This document shows, in pieces, positions 49,304 through 58,157 of a DNA stretch of 64,000 nt. The stretch's first letter is position 1. The number at the start of each line of letters is the position of its first letter. The notes beneath the pieces are model-generated. The model was given only the letters and a program-made list of their open reading frames with translations, made no database searches and was not told the DNA's origin. Source of the stretch: Tenacibaculum finnmarkense (GTDB lineage: Bacteria > Bacteroidota > Bacteroidia > Flavobacteriales > Flavobacteriaceae); the NCBI RefSeq assembly GCF_900239185.1, contig NZ_OENA01000053.1, positions 1 to 64,000 of the forward strand, read 5' to 3'. The translations under genes and the position numbers were made by a program.

Positions 49304-50554
49304 ATGCAATTAAAACGAGTTGTAGTAACTGGACTTGGCGCATTAACGCCAATAGGAAATAATAAAGAAGAATATTGGAATAGCTTAGTTAACGGAGTTA
49401 GCGGAGCAGCGCCTATAACGTATTTCGATGCTGCCAAGTTCAAAACTCGTTTTGCATGTGAGTTAAAAAACTTTACGGTAACAGATTTCATTAACAGGAA
49501 AGATGCCCGTAAAATGGATCGCTTTACCCAATATGCAATGGTTGCTTCTGATGAAGCTATTACCGATTCAAAATTAAACCTAGACCAAATTAATAAGTTT
49601 AGAGTAGGTGTAATTTGGGGAGCTGGTATTGGAGGTTTAGAAACCTTTCAAAACGAGGCGATGAATTTTGGTGCTGGAGACGGTACACCAAGGTTTAATC
49701 CATTTTTTATCCCTAAAATGATTGCTGATATCGCACCAGGGCATATTTCTATTAAAAATGGATTTATGGGACCTAATTATACAACGGTATCTGCTTGTGC
49801 ATCATCGGCAAATGCAATGATCGACGCCTTAAACTATATCCGATTAGGACACTGTGACGTTATTGTAACAGGTGGTAGTGAAGCTGCAATTACATACGCA
49901 GGTGTTGGAGGTTTTAACGCAATGCACGCACTTTCTACAAACAATGAAAACGCAACATCGGCATCAAAACCTTTTGATAGCCAACGTGACGGTTTTGTTT
50001 TAGGTGAAGGAGCAGGCGCAATTGTTTTAGAAGAGTACGAACACGCAAAAGCTCGTGGAGCTAAAATTTACGCAGAAGTTTTAGGTGGAGGTATGTCGTC
50101 AGACGCTTACCACATGACTGCACCACATCCTGAAGGAATTGGTGTTATTGCTGTAATGAAAAACTGTTTAGAAAATGCCGGTTTAAAACCAGAAGATGTT
50201 GACCATATTAATACACATGGTACTTCTACGCCATTAGGAGATGTAGCCGAATTAAAGGCTATTTCTAAGGTTTTTGGTGAGCATGCTAAGAATATCAATA
50301 TTAATTCAACAAAATCAATGACAGGGCATTTGTTAGGTGCAGCTGGTGCTATTGAATCTATTGCGGCTATATTAGCAATGGAACACGGCATTATCCCACC
50401 AACAATTAACCATGTTAATGTTGATGAAAATATTAATCCTGAATTAAATTTAACGCTAAATAAACCTCAAAAAAGAAACGTGAAAGTTGCCATGAGTAAT
50501 ACGTTTGGTTTTGGAGGTCATAACGCTTGTGTCGTTTTTAGAAAATTAGATTAA
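49304..50554 (+). CDS. fabF: 3-oxoacyl-[acyl-carrier-protein] synthase II
   Basis: FabF elongates acyl-ACP by condensation with malonyl-ACP. The 416-residue protein has the N-terminal KRVVVTGLGALTPIGN, the nucleophile cysteine in VSACASSANAM (about 162-172), the first histidine in NTHGTSTPLGD (about 302-312) and the second in SMTGHLLGAAGAIE (about 336-349), giving the Cys-His-His triad; the C-terminus NTFGFGGHNACVVF is typical. It lies between acpP and rnc, the usual order in flavobacteria. Confidence 0.98.
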   Translation: MQLKRVVVTGLGALTPIGNNKEEYWNSLVNGVSGAAPITYFDAAKFKTRFACELKNFTVTDFINRKDARKMDRFTQYAMVASDEAITDSKLNLDQINKFRVGVIWGAGIGGLETFQNEAMNFGAGDGTPRFNPFFIPKMIADIAPGHISIKNGFMGPNYTTVSACASSANAMIDALNYIRLGHCDVIVTGGSEAAITYAGVGGFNAMHALSTNNENATSASKPFDSQRDGFVLGEGAGAIVLEEYEHAKARGAKIYAEVLGGGMSSDAYHMTAPHPEGIGVIAVMKNCLENAGLKPEDVDHINTHGTSTPLGDVAELKAISKVFGEHAKNININSTKSMTGHLLGAAGAIESIAAILAMEHGIIPPTINHVNVDENINPELNLTLNKPQKRNVKVAMSNTFGFGGHNACVVFRKLD

Positions 50555-50560
50555 TAATAT

Positions 50561-51298
50561 ATGAATTTTCTTCGTAGAATAGTTAAGCCCCAAAATAAAG
50601 AGGATGAAATTTTTTACTACGAGTTAAAAAAACTGCTTAATTTTAAGCCAGTAAAGCTTTCTCATTATAAAAAAGCCTTTACACACAGGTCTTTAAAATT
50701 AGTAGATAAAAAAGGACGTCCTATTAATTATGAACGTTTAGAGTTTTTGGGTGATGCAATTTTAGGATCTGTAATGGCATCTTATTTATACAAAAAAGCA
50801 CCCGAAGGAGATGAAGGTTATTTAACACAAATGCGCTCTAAAGTTGTGAGTAGAGAGCATTTGAATACTTTAGGGAAAGACTTAAATTTAATCCGTTTTG
50901 TAAAAAGTAATATTGCGCCAGAACATATAAGCAATAACCTTTATGGTAATATTTTTGAAGCTTTAATTGGCGCTATTTATTTAGATAGAGGCTATAATTA
51001 TTGCCTTGAGTTTATTTATAAAGAAGTGGTATTGCCCTATGTTAATATTGAACGATTAGAAGGCAAAATATCTAGTTACAAGGGATATGTTATTGAGTGG
51101 TGTCAAAAAAACAAGAAAAAGTATAAATTTGAATCTTTTGAAGATTCAGGAAACCAAGCTAAAAAACACTTTAGCGTAACACTTCATATTAACGATAAAG
51201 TTACAGGAAAAGGAAGGGCTACTTCAAAAAAGAAAGCGGAAGAAATTGCCGCAAAAAGAGCTTATTTTGCGATGCAAACACAAATGGAAAAATCTTAA
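50561..51298 (+). CDS. rnc: Ribonuclease III
   Basis: RNase III cuts double-stranded RNA in rRNA and mRNA processing. The 245-residue protein has the catalytic signature ERLEFLGDAILG (about 59-70) with its Glu and Asp residues, a second acidic site at NIFEALIGAIYLD (about 129-141), and a C-terminal double-stranded RNA-binding domain (about 170-240) ending in the basic KGRATSKKKAEEIAAKRAY stretch. It begins 6 bases after fabF, so it is co-expressed with fatty acid synthesis genes. Confidence 0.97.
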   Translation: MNFLRRIVKPQNKEDEIFYYELKKLLNFKPVKLSHYKKAFTHRSLKLVDKKGRPINYERLEFLGDAILGSVMASYLYKKAPEGDEGYLTQMRSKVVSREHLNTLGKDLNLIRFVKSNIAPEHISNNLYGNIFEALIGAIYLDRGYNYCLEFIYKEVVLPYVNIERLEGKISSYKGYVIEWCQKNKKKYKFESFEDSGNQAKKHFSVTLHINDKVTGKGRATSKKKAEEIAAKRAYFAMQTQMEKS

Positions 51299-51380
51299 CA
51301 TAACCAGGTAAAGGTTTTCTTGAAATTCACATTATATTTAGATACATTCAGTAAATTAGCCATAAGCAAATAATTGTTTT

Positions 51381-51851
51381 ATGGTTACTTATACATTAAA
51401 TATTAATGAATTATCTATTAATGACTATACATTAATAGGTGTTCAAACAGTACTAGATGAATATAAACTAGCCTATTTACTAAATAAAACTTTAGGTACA
51501 AAGTTTAGTAAAGCAGTTTATAATTTAGACTTCAAAGAAAAACACGATACATTTTTTTACGCTGTATATGAATATAAAGATACAGCATTAGGCTACGATT
51601 GGTTTTTAATAGCCAACACTTACAAGCCTACTGATAAAACAGGAATAACAACTATTTTTAATAAAAATAATGTTGTTAAATACCTTGTTCCAGAAAAACA
51701 AAGAATAGATTATTTTTTAAAAATAGAAAGTGGTTTTGATACTGAACACATTGTAAAAACACTTGAAAAAATAAATAAAATACCTCAAATTATAACCTCA
51801 TACGAAGTAGAGGTTGAATCCTTAAAGTCGAAAGATTTTTTAATATTTTAA
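51381..51851 (+). CDS. IPExxxVDY family protein
   Basis: A 156-residue protein of unknown function that belongs to a family defined by an IPExxxVDY motif; here the motif reads VPEKQRIDYFLKIE (about 108-121), with conservative changes at both ends. It has a hydrophobic central part but no signal peptide or clear membrane segment. The conserved placement between rnc and pyk, 3 bases before pyk, is characteristic of flavobacteria and suggests translational coupling with pyruvate kinase. Confidence 0.85.
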   Translation: MVTYTLNINELSINDYTLIGVQTVLDEYKLAYLLNKTLGTKFSKAVYNLDFKEKHDTFFYAVYEYKDTALGYDWFLIANTYKPTDKTGITTIFNKNNVVKYLVPEKQRIDYFLKIESGFDTEHIVKTLEKINKIPQIITSYEVEVESLKSKDFLIF

Positions 51852-51854
51852 ATT

Positions 51855-53282
51855 ATGCCACACAACAAAAAAACAAAAATTGTAGCAACCCTAGGACCTG
51901 CAATTAATACAAAAGAAATTTTAGCTGAAATGGCAGCTGCTGGAGTGAATGTTTTTAGAGTTAATTTTTCGCATGCCGATTATGATAACGTAAAAGATCG
52001 TATTCGTGAAATCAGAGAAATTAACGAAGAGAAAGGTTATAACCTGGCAATTTTAGCCGATTTACAAGGTCCTAAATTACGCGTAGGTGTTATGAATGAC
52101 CATATTGAGTTAAAAGAAGGTGCTGCTTTTACTTTTACAACCCAAGAATGTATTGGTACAAACGAAAAAGCATTTATGACCTATCAACGTTTTCCTAAAG
52201 ATGTAAAAGCAGGAGAACATATTTTAGTAGATGATGGAAAATTATTATTTGAAGTAGTTTCTACAGATAAAGATAAAGAAGTAGTTACCAAAGTACTTGT
52301 AGGTGGTGTTTTAAGTTCAAAAAAAGGAGTTAATTTACCAAATACGAATATTTCATTACCGGCCTTAACAGAAAAAGATAAAAAAGATGCAATTTTTGCT
52401 TTACAACAAGAAGTAGATTGGATTGCGTTATCATTTGTTAGAAATCCTGAAGATTTAAGAATGTTACGCGATTTAATAGCTCAAAATTCTATTTATAGAG
52501 TTCCTGTAATAGCTAAAATTGAAAAACCAGAAGCTGTTGAAAACATCGATGCTTTAATTCCTTATTGTGATGGATTAATGGTAGCGCGTGGTGATTTAGG
52601 TGTAGAAGTGCCAATGCAAGATGTTCCATTAATTCAAAAAATGTTGGTTCGAAGAGCTAAGCAAGCAAGAATTCCTGTAATTATTGCTACCCAAATGATG
52701 GAAACTATGATAGAAAATGCAGTTCCAACAAGAGCAGAGGTAAACGATGTTGCAAATTCAATTATGGATGGAGCAGATGCTGTAATGCTTTCTGGTGAAA
52801 CATCTGTAGGAAAACACCCATTAAAAGTGATCAAAAAGATGACGGAAATTATTGGAAGTGTCGAGTTTTCAAACCTAATAGAAGTACCACAAGAAGCACC
52901 ACATATTCGTACTAATAGATTTATTACAAAATCAGTATGTCATCACGCTGCTTTAATGGCAGACGATATGAAAGCATCAGCAATTACAACCTTAACAAAT
53001 AGTGGTTATACGGCATTTCAGGTTTCTGCATGGCGACCAAAATCACATGTATTAGCTTTTTCATCAGAAAAAAGAATCCTTGGTAAATTAAATTTATTAT
53101 GGGGTGTTCGTGCTTTTTATTACGATAGAGATTTAAGTACTGATGATACCTTAGAAGATATCAATGAAATAGCCAAAACAAAAGGTTTTGTAAAGCCAGG
53201 CGATTTTATGATTAATTTATCGTCAATGCCTGTAAAAGCAAAAGGAATGGTAAACACCTTGCGTGTATCTCAAATAGCATAG
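51855..53282 (+). CDS. pyk: Pyruvate kinase
   Basis: Pyruvate kinase makes ATP and pyruvate from phosphoenolpyruvate, the last step of glycolysis. The 475-residue protein has TKIVATLGPAINTKE (about 6-20), NFSHADYDNV, the active-site signature VIAKIEKPEAVENID (about 218-232), ARGDLGVEVP (about 243-252), and IIATQMMETMIENAVPTRAEV (about 274-294, in parts IIATQMMETM and PTRAEVNDVAN). The order is complete. It ends the acpP-fabF-rnc-IPExxxVDY-pyk unit at a strong hairpin. Confidence 0.98.
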   Translation: MPHNKKTKIVATLGPAINTKEILAEMAAAGVNVFRVNFSHADYDNVKDRIREIREINEEKGYNLAILADLQGPKLRVGVMNDHIELKEGAAFTFTTQECIGTNEKAFMTYQRFPKDVKAGEHILVDDGKLLFEVVSTDKDKEVVTKVLVGGVLSSKKGVNLPNTNISLPALTEKDKKDAIFALQQEVDWIALSFVRNPEDLRMLRDLIAQNSIYRVPVIAKIEKPEAVENIDALIPYCDGLMVARGDLGVEVPMQDVPLIQKMLVRRAKQARIPVIIATQMMETMIENAVPTRAEVNDVANSIMDGADAVMLSGETSVGKHPLKVIKKMTEIIGSVEFSNLIEVPQEAPHIRTNRFITKSVCHHAALMADDMKASAITTLTNSGYTAFQVSAWRPKSHVLAFSSEKRILGKLNLLWGVRAFYYDRDLSTDDTLEDINEIAKTKGFVKPGDFMINLSSMPVKAKGMVNTLRVSQIA

Positions 53283-53300
53283 TTTTTTAATAATAGTGTT

Positions 53301-53339
53301 AAAAAAGCGTTTTACTTTAGTGGTAAAACGCTTTTTTTA
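53301..53339. terminator. Bidirectional terminator after pyk
   Basis: Stem AAAAAAGCGTTTTAC and its complement around a 7-base loop, between convergent genes; it reaches 3 bases into the end of the next gene. Confidence 0.9.
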
Positions 53340-53687
53340 ATCTTGTTTAACTAATAAATAAAGTTCATTTTCGAGTATTAAATAACCTTGGTCATATACA
53401 TAAAAATAGGTGTTTCCTGTTTTTGTAGTATATATTGATGTAATAAATTTAAAGTCAAATCCTTTGTCAAATAATGTGCGCCTGCTCACTTTTGTTTTCC
53501 CTGAAATATTTAGTTCGCTTAGTGTTTTATAGTTTTTTCGCAAGCGATTATTCGTGTTTCTAATCAGGTTTTTACTCTGTTTATTAACCTTGTTATTATA
53601 GGCATTTCTACAATAATCAGAACAGAATTTTTTATCAATTCGACCGATAACCTTGTTTTCACATTCTAAGCATTTTTTATATTCCAT
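53337..53687 (-). CDS. Small zinc-ribbon-like hypothetical protein (116 aa)
   Basis: A 116-residue soluble protein of unknown function. The N-terminus has a four-cysteine arrangement (KKCLECENKVIGRIDKKFCSDYCRNAY: Cys6, Cys9, Cys22, Cys26), which would bind zinc and resembles DUF2116-type ribbons. The following basic region (KQSKNLIRNTNNRLRKNYK) could bind nucleic acid. The C-terminal part is predicted as beta strands with aromatic residues. Similar proteins occur in many flavobacteria. It converges with pyk. Confidence 0.75.
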   Translation of the reverse strand: MEYKKCLECENKVIGRIDKKFCSDYCRNAYNNKVNKQSKNLIRNTNNRLRKNYKTLSELNISGKTKVSRRTLFDKGFDFKFITSIYTTKTGNTYFYVYDQGYLILENELYLLVKQD

Positions 53688-53791
53688 AAGGTCTCATATA
53701 TTTATAAGTTGATGTTACAAAATAGTGTATTCTTAGAAGTATTACAACATTAGAACTTCTCAAAATAATTTTTATATAAAAGAATATCCTT

Positions 53792-55624
53792 TTAAAATTC
53801 TGAAAATCGTAATGCTTTACCATCGTTAAAAAAAAGATACATTTTGCTATTAATTTTTTTAAAATACTCTAATTGTAAATTATTAGTACTATCTATTTCT
53901 TCTATTGGTAAATTTGAATAGACGCATTTTTCATTAATAAGTTTTTTGTTATTGTCAAATTCTCGATACGTTATTTGGTATAAATAAGTTGTTCTATGAG
54001 TACTTACGATACCAAAGCCATTTTTATTTTTGACTATGATTGAAGAATATTTATTGTAATGGTGATTTACTGGGATAAATTTTTCGTTTACTTTTTTTAA
54101 ATCAAGACTGTATGTCCATATATTAATTTTTGGATTTTTACCACTATTATAATAGTCGTCATCTTGGTTAATAAACTGAATTAAATTAGAAGATTGAATA
54201 GCCGTAAATTTATCTTGAATTTTAGATGAAACTTTACTTAGACTTATATTATTTAAATCGCTATTCATTTTTATAATATAATAATTAGTATGACTTCCAA
54301 AGGCGGTAATAAAATATTTACTAGTATTACTTCCGTAGTTTAATCTAGCAATTGAACTGTTTTTTTTATCATATTTAATATCAACTCTTTTTGTAAGCTC
54401 GGTAATACTTTTTATAGCTGTGGTTTCTCCGTTTTTAGTCTTTAGACTTACGATGTAAATTTCTTTTGTATCTTCTGTTTGAAACGTAAAAAACATATTA
54501 GTAAGATTTGTATAAGTTTGATCAATAGGAGGTCTTTTTTTGTTTTTAGTAAATTTAGGAGGAAGAATATCCTTTTTAGAAACCAAATCATAGTTATCAG
54601 TTTCTGTGTTTAGTTTATAATGAAACCATTTGAAATACTTATTTATTAAATATAAGTGATCATTATTACTTTCAATTGCTTTAATGCCATTAGGAATATT
54701 TTTGGGATTAAACTTTCTTTTAAAATCTTTTCCTTGCTCAAGGTCAAAAGCTAAAATTTGTTTGTTTTGATAGCTTTTATAGTTAGGATTTACTTCTATT
54801 CGTAAAATTTGATTATTACTTGAATTAATATTAAATTTTGCTGGATCTCTAAAATTGTTATTGAAATATGAAGGTTTACTCCAGTTTTTTGAGTTGCAGT
54901 CTTTCAGTGTTTTAGGTTCGGTATTTATGGTGTTTTTAAACCATTCTTGCCACTGTTTTTTAGTCCAATTATCTCTATCGATTTCCCTAAATAAATTTGC
55001 GACATAATGTAATTGTTGCTTTGCTAAATGGGAAATTGATTTTTTATAAAAAACAGATTTTGATTCAAATTCTCTTAGATATTTACCAGTTATCCCACAA
55101 TTTCTAGAGCTAGTTTTAATGACGACTTCTTTTGGGTTATCAATATTTTCAATCCATTCTTTGGTGTAGGTTAGTTTATGCTGATTGCCTTTTACCTGCC
55201 TGTATTCAACGGTATCTTTGATTGTTGATATTTTAAAAAACTCCTTGTTTATATCACTTGAAATTATATCATTTTTAATGTAGTAAACAAACGGATTATC
55301 AGGAGTGAGTTGGCATACTTTTAGATTAAGAATTTTACCTTTACTATCATTAAATTCATACCCATGTTTTGAGGGAATTATTACTAAATGTTTTCTCTCG
55401 TATTTTATTGCATCTTCTTCTGTAAGCATTAAAATAAACCCATATTCAGGCAAAATAAGATGTCCTTTTGTCTTTATAAATAATGCTCTTTGAACTTCTT
55501 TACTAATATATAAAGTGCTGTTTTGCTCCATAAATTTTCCAGAAACAGCAACTACTTTCTCTTGAGCAGAAAGATTTCTTAAACAATTAAATAAAATTAA
55601 AGTAAAAACTATTTTTATATTCAT
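53792..55624 (-). CDS. Large exported protein of unknown function (610 aa)
   Basis: I do not recognise this family. The protein has a signal peptide (1-20, ending LSAQ). Residues 260-600 are made of repeating short strands with aromatic and Asn-rich turns, compatible with a beta-propeller, while 1-250 is mixed. No T9SS C-terminal sorting domain, lipobox, or catalytic motif is visible, and cysteines are few. The gene stands alone between the zinc-ribbon gene and a palindromic repeat; base composition is like its neighbours but slightly more A+T-rich. Confidence 0.7.
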   Translation of the reverse strand: MNIKIVFTLILFNCLRNLSAQEKVVAVSGKFMEQNSTLYISKEVQRALFIKTKGHLILPEYGFILMLTEEDAIKYERKHLVIIPSKHGYEFNDSKGKILNLKVCQLTPDNPFVYYIKNDIISSDINKEFFKISTIKDTVEYRQVKGNQHKLTYTKEWIENIDNPKEVVIKTSSRNCGITGKYLREFESKSVFYKKSISHLAKQQLHYVANLFREIDRDNWTKKQWQEWFKNTINTEPKTLKDCNSKNWSKPSYFNNNFRDPAKFNINSSNNQILRIEVNPNYKSYQNKQILAFDLEQGKDFKRKFNPKNIPNGIKAIESNNDHLYLINKYFKWFHYKLNTETDNYDLVSKKDILPPKFTKNKKRPPIDQTYTNLTNMFFTFQTEDTKEIYIVSLKTKNGETTAIKSITELTKRVDIKYDKKNSSIARLNYGSNTSKYFITAFGSHTNYYIIKMNSDLNNISLSKVSSKIQDKFTAIQSSNLIQFINQDDDYYNSGKNPKINIWTYSLDLKKVNEKFIPVNHHYNKYSSIIVKNKNGFGIVSTHRTTYLYQITYREFDNNKKLINEKCVYSNLPIEEIDSTNNLQLEYFKKINSKMYLFFNDGKALRFSEF

Positions 55625-55648
55625 TTTACATTAGTTATAGCGTTTATA

Positions 55649-55755
55649 TATAAGATTAGTTGCGTGTTTTAAGCACTAAAGTTAGTAAATAAATCACGGA
55701 TAGAAAGTCTGCAAGGACTTTCGTAAATTGGCTAAAATCAGCAATTAATCTTATA
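55649..55755. repeat. Palindromic repeat with inner hairpin (cassette-like)
   Basis: Outer arms TATAAGATTAGTTGC (55649-55663) and GCAATTAATCTTATA (55741-55755) pair with one mismatch; an inner stem GAAAGTC/GACTTTC sits at 55703-55722. It lies about 95 bases past the stop of the small membrane-protein gene. The layout recalls recombination sites of gene cassettes, but the core bases of integron sites could not be assigned. Confidence 0.65.
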
Positions 55756-55850
55756 CTGTGCTGGCTATCAGTATTTTGTTTTTAGCCTTCGTTTTTCGGC
55801 ATTAATTTACTCTAAAACACTAATTTATATTCATAAAAGTTATTTGTATG

Positions 55851-56177
55851 TCAACTATTCTTTAGTTTCTGATTGTACTTTGTATAAATAATCCAGCCTA
55901 CATATGTTAATATTGAGGTAAACCACCCAGGAAAACAAAAAATAATGGCAACCATAGGTGTAGGCAACAAACAATTCCTTGGATATCTAATTCTTCCTTC
56001 AGAATCTGCGATAGGTTCGGGTTTGTTCATTTCGAAAATAATTTGGAAAAACACAAAATAAAACAATAAACTTAAAAACAATATGAACCCATTTGTCATT
56101 TTATTTCCTTTATATTTATGTAGTACTAATTGTATTAAAAGTATTAGAAAATAAAATACTATCAAAAGATATGACAT
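55851..56177 (-). CDS. Small membrane protein of unknown function (108 aa)
   Basis: A 108-residue protein with three likely membrane segments (about 3-18, 29-48 and 71-93) and a short loop EMNKPEPIADSEGRIRYPR (about 49-67) between the second and third. No motif was recognised. The gene is alone on its strand and is followed by a palindromic repeat, an arrangement like that of a mobile gene cassette. Confidence 0.6.
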   Translation of the reverse strand: MSYLLIVFYFLILLIQLVLHKYKGNKMTNGFILFLSLLFYFVFFQIIFEMNKPEPIADSEGRIRYPRNCLLPTPMVAIIFCFPGWFTSILTYVGWIIYTKYNQKLKNS

Positions 56178-56571
56178 AATTCTTTTTTATATTAAGTATG
56201 CAACTGCAAATTCTTGTTTTTTCAAATATTCAAATATTAATTGTAAAAAGGTTTATCATTCCATTGCTTAAAAAAAATTATAATGTTTCGTTGTTCAGTA
56301 TTTCCTTTTTAGTTTAATATTCCCATCGTTACTCTTATATTCTAACTAAACGTTAGCATAAAGTAATTATTTTCTTTCCCGAAAAAAGGGGGAATTGTAG
56401 CCAACTTTCTGATAAAATACAAATAATTAAAAAACAATTAAACGTTTACATTCATTTACAAACGAAAACAAACGATTACTAACCGATTAGAGGTTCAATA
56501 CTGTTTCATCTTTGCAGTGTCAATTTATTTGAAAGGCAATTTAAAATTATTTAACTATAAAAACAAACACG
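56178..56571 (+). other. 394-base intergenic region before ssb, no gene seen
   Basis: A+T-rich leader region. The last 130 bases hold three AAACG blocks around ATTTACA repeats (56440-56475) and a near-consensus promoter box CATCTTTG (56508-56515) for ssb. Nothing else was found. Confidence 0.5.
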
Positions 56572-56910
56572 ATGAACGCATTAAAAAACAAAGTACAGTT
56601 AGTAGGAAATTTAGGAAATGATCCAGAAATAATTACATTAGAAAGTGGTAAAAAGTTAGCTAAATTTTCATTAGCAACTAACGAAACCTATAAAAATTCT
56701 GCTGGTGAAAAAGTAACAGATACACAATGGCATAATTTAATAGCCTGGGGTAAAATTACTGAGCTTATTGAAAAATACCTAAAAAAAGGCAAAGAAGTAA
56801 TGGTTGAAGGTAAATTAACCTATCGTTTTTATGAAACTTCGGAAGGTGAAAAACGATATGTAACTGAAATAACGGTAACTGAATTTTTAATGTTGGGAGC
56901 TAAACAATAG
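56572..56910 (+). CDS. ssb: Single-stranded DNA-binding protein (short form)
   Basis: SSB coats single-stranded DNA in replication and repair. The 112-residue protein is just the OB-fold domain: NKVQLVGNLGNDPEI at the N-terminus, KLAKFSLATNE (about 27-37), DTQWHNLIAWGKITELIEKYLKKGKEVMVEGKL (about 50-80, in parts TQWHNLIAWGK and GKEVMVEGKL). It ends right after the last strand (TEFLMLGAKQ), without the flexible linker and acidic DDxIPF-type tail that recruits partner proteins. It is therefore probably an accessory or specialised SSB rather than the main one. Confidence 0.9.
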   Translation: MNALKNKVQLVGNLGNDPEIITLESGKKLAKFSLATNETYKNSAGEKVTDTQWHNLIAWGKITELIEKYLKKGKEVMVEGKLTYRFYETSEGEKRYVTEITVTEFLMLGAKQ

Positions 56911-57075
56911 CCTAATTATTTGGCTAAAAGTTAGCTGTATTTTAAAATAGAACTAAAACATGATTATTTACATAAAACCACTAAATGTAAATAAACGGTG
57001 CGTTAAACTTAATTTGCGGTTAATTTTACTCAAATAAATAACATTAAAAACACTCTTACTTTTTAATATTAGAGG

Positions 57076-57083
57076 TATTTTTG
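57076..57083 (+). promoter_or_regulatory. Promoter -7 box (TATTTTTG) of the yitT-like gene
   Basis: Matches TAnnTTTG, 27 bases before the ATG. Confidence 0.55.
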
Positions 57084-57110
57084 CCCCCTAAAAAAATAAA
57101 ATAATAAAAA

Positions 57111-57968
57111 ATGAATATTATAAAATTAAAAAATGAGTTAAAAAATTATTTTTTTATACTCAGTGGTAGTTTAATTTTAGCGATTGGTGTTGTTGGGTTT
57201 TTAGCACCAAATAAAATTGCAACAGGGGGTACTTCAGGTTTATCGATTGTATTGAATTATATTTCCAATATCCCGATAGGGATGTTGTTGTTAATTACAA
57301 ACGCTCCTCTATTATTAATAAGTGTAAAATACATCGGAAAACGTTTTGCTTTTAGAACCATGATCTCTATTGTTTCCTTGGCTTTATATATTGATTTATT
57401 TAGAGAGGTTTTTAAATTTCCTGCATTAAGCGACAATACATTGTTATCGACTATTTATGGTGGTGTTTGTGTAGGCTTAGGAATTGGAGTTATTTTTAAA
57501 GGAGATGCATCGGCAGGTGGAGGTGCTATTATAGCACGTATTTTAAAAGATAAATACGATTTTAAACCAGGAACAGTAATTTTAACTTTAGATATTTTAA
57601 TCGTTCTTTTATCAGCTCTTGTTTTTAAAGATTTAGAACTTGCTTTGTGGGCGATGCTAAGTATTTTTGTAGCAAGTAAATTTATAGATTTAGTAGTTAC
57701 AGGACGTAAGCAAAATAAAATTGTACATATTGCTTCGGAAGATTTAGAAGCACTTAAAAAGATAATTGCATATAAAATGGGGGTTTCAGGAACATTGATA
57801 CAAGGAAATAATTTGTCTCAAAGCAATCAGCGAAACATCATTTTTTTATCAATCAATAAAAATAGGATTATGACCCTTAAAAATTTGGTTGAAAAGCACG
57901 ATCCAGAAGCTTATATGATTGTTTTAGAAGCAACCGAATTATTAGGTTCTTCAAATGCAGTTAAGTAA
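57111..57968 (+). CDS. YitT family membrane protein (DUF161/DUF2179)
   Basis: A 285-residue protein with five to six membrane segments in residues 14-200 and a cytoplasmic DUF2179 domain in 205-285 (IVHIASEDLEALKKII, then the RNIIFLSINKNRI strand). Family marks are FLAPNKIATGGTSGLSIVLNY (about 29-49, in parts LAPNKIATGGTSGL) and GDASAGGGAIIARIL (about 130-144). The substrate of YitT proteins is not established. It is a single gene with its own promoter and terminator. Confidence 0.92.
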   Translation: MNIIKLKNELKNYFFILSGSLILAIGVVGFLAPNKIATGGTSGLSIVLNYISNIPIGMLLLITNAPLLLISVKYIGKRFAFRTMISIVSLALYIDLFREVFKFPALSDNTLLSTIYGGVCVGLGIGVIFKGDASAGGGAIIARILKDKYDFKPGTVILTLDILIVLLSALVFKDLELALWAMLSIFVASKFIDLVVTGRKQNKIVHIASEDLEALKKIIAYKMGVSGTLIQGNNLSQSNQRNIIFLSINKNRIMTLKNLVEKHDPEAYMIVLEATELLGSSNAVK

Positions 57969-57981
57969 AATATTTAGAATT

Positions 57982-58012
57982 AGACCTCACAGCTTTTAAA
58001 ACCTGCGAGGTC
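57982..58012 (+). terminator. Terminator of the yitT-like gene
   Basis: Arms AGACCTCACAG and CTGCGAGGTCT with one mismatch, followed by GTTTTGTT. Confidence 0.75.
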
Positions 58013-58157
58013 TGTTTTGTTATTTCGAGAAGATTAAATAAACGTTATGCTGAACTAAATTCGCGTTGACAGATGCAGTTTCTTCTTTTTCTGTGGTATT
58101 TTTATTTGATAACTTATGATTTTAAATTATCTAATAATTAAAAAATGTGTACAAATT

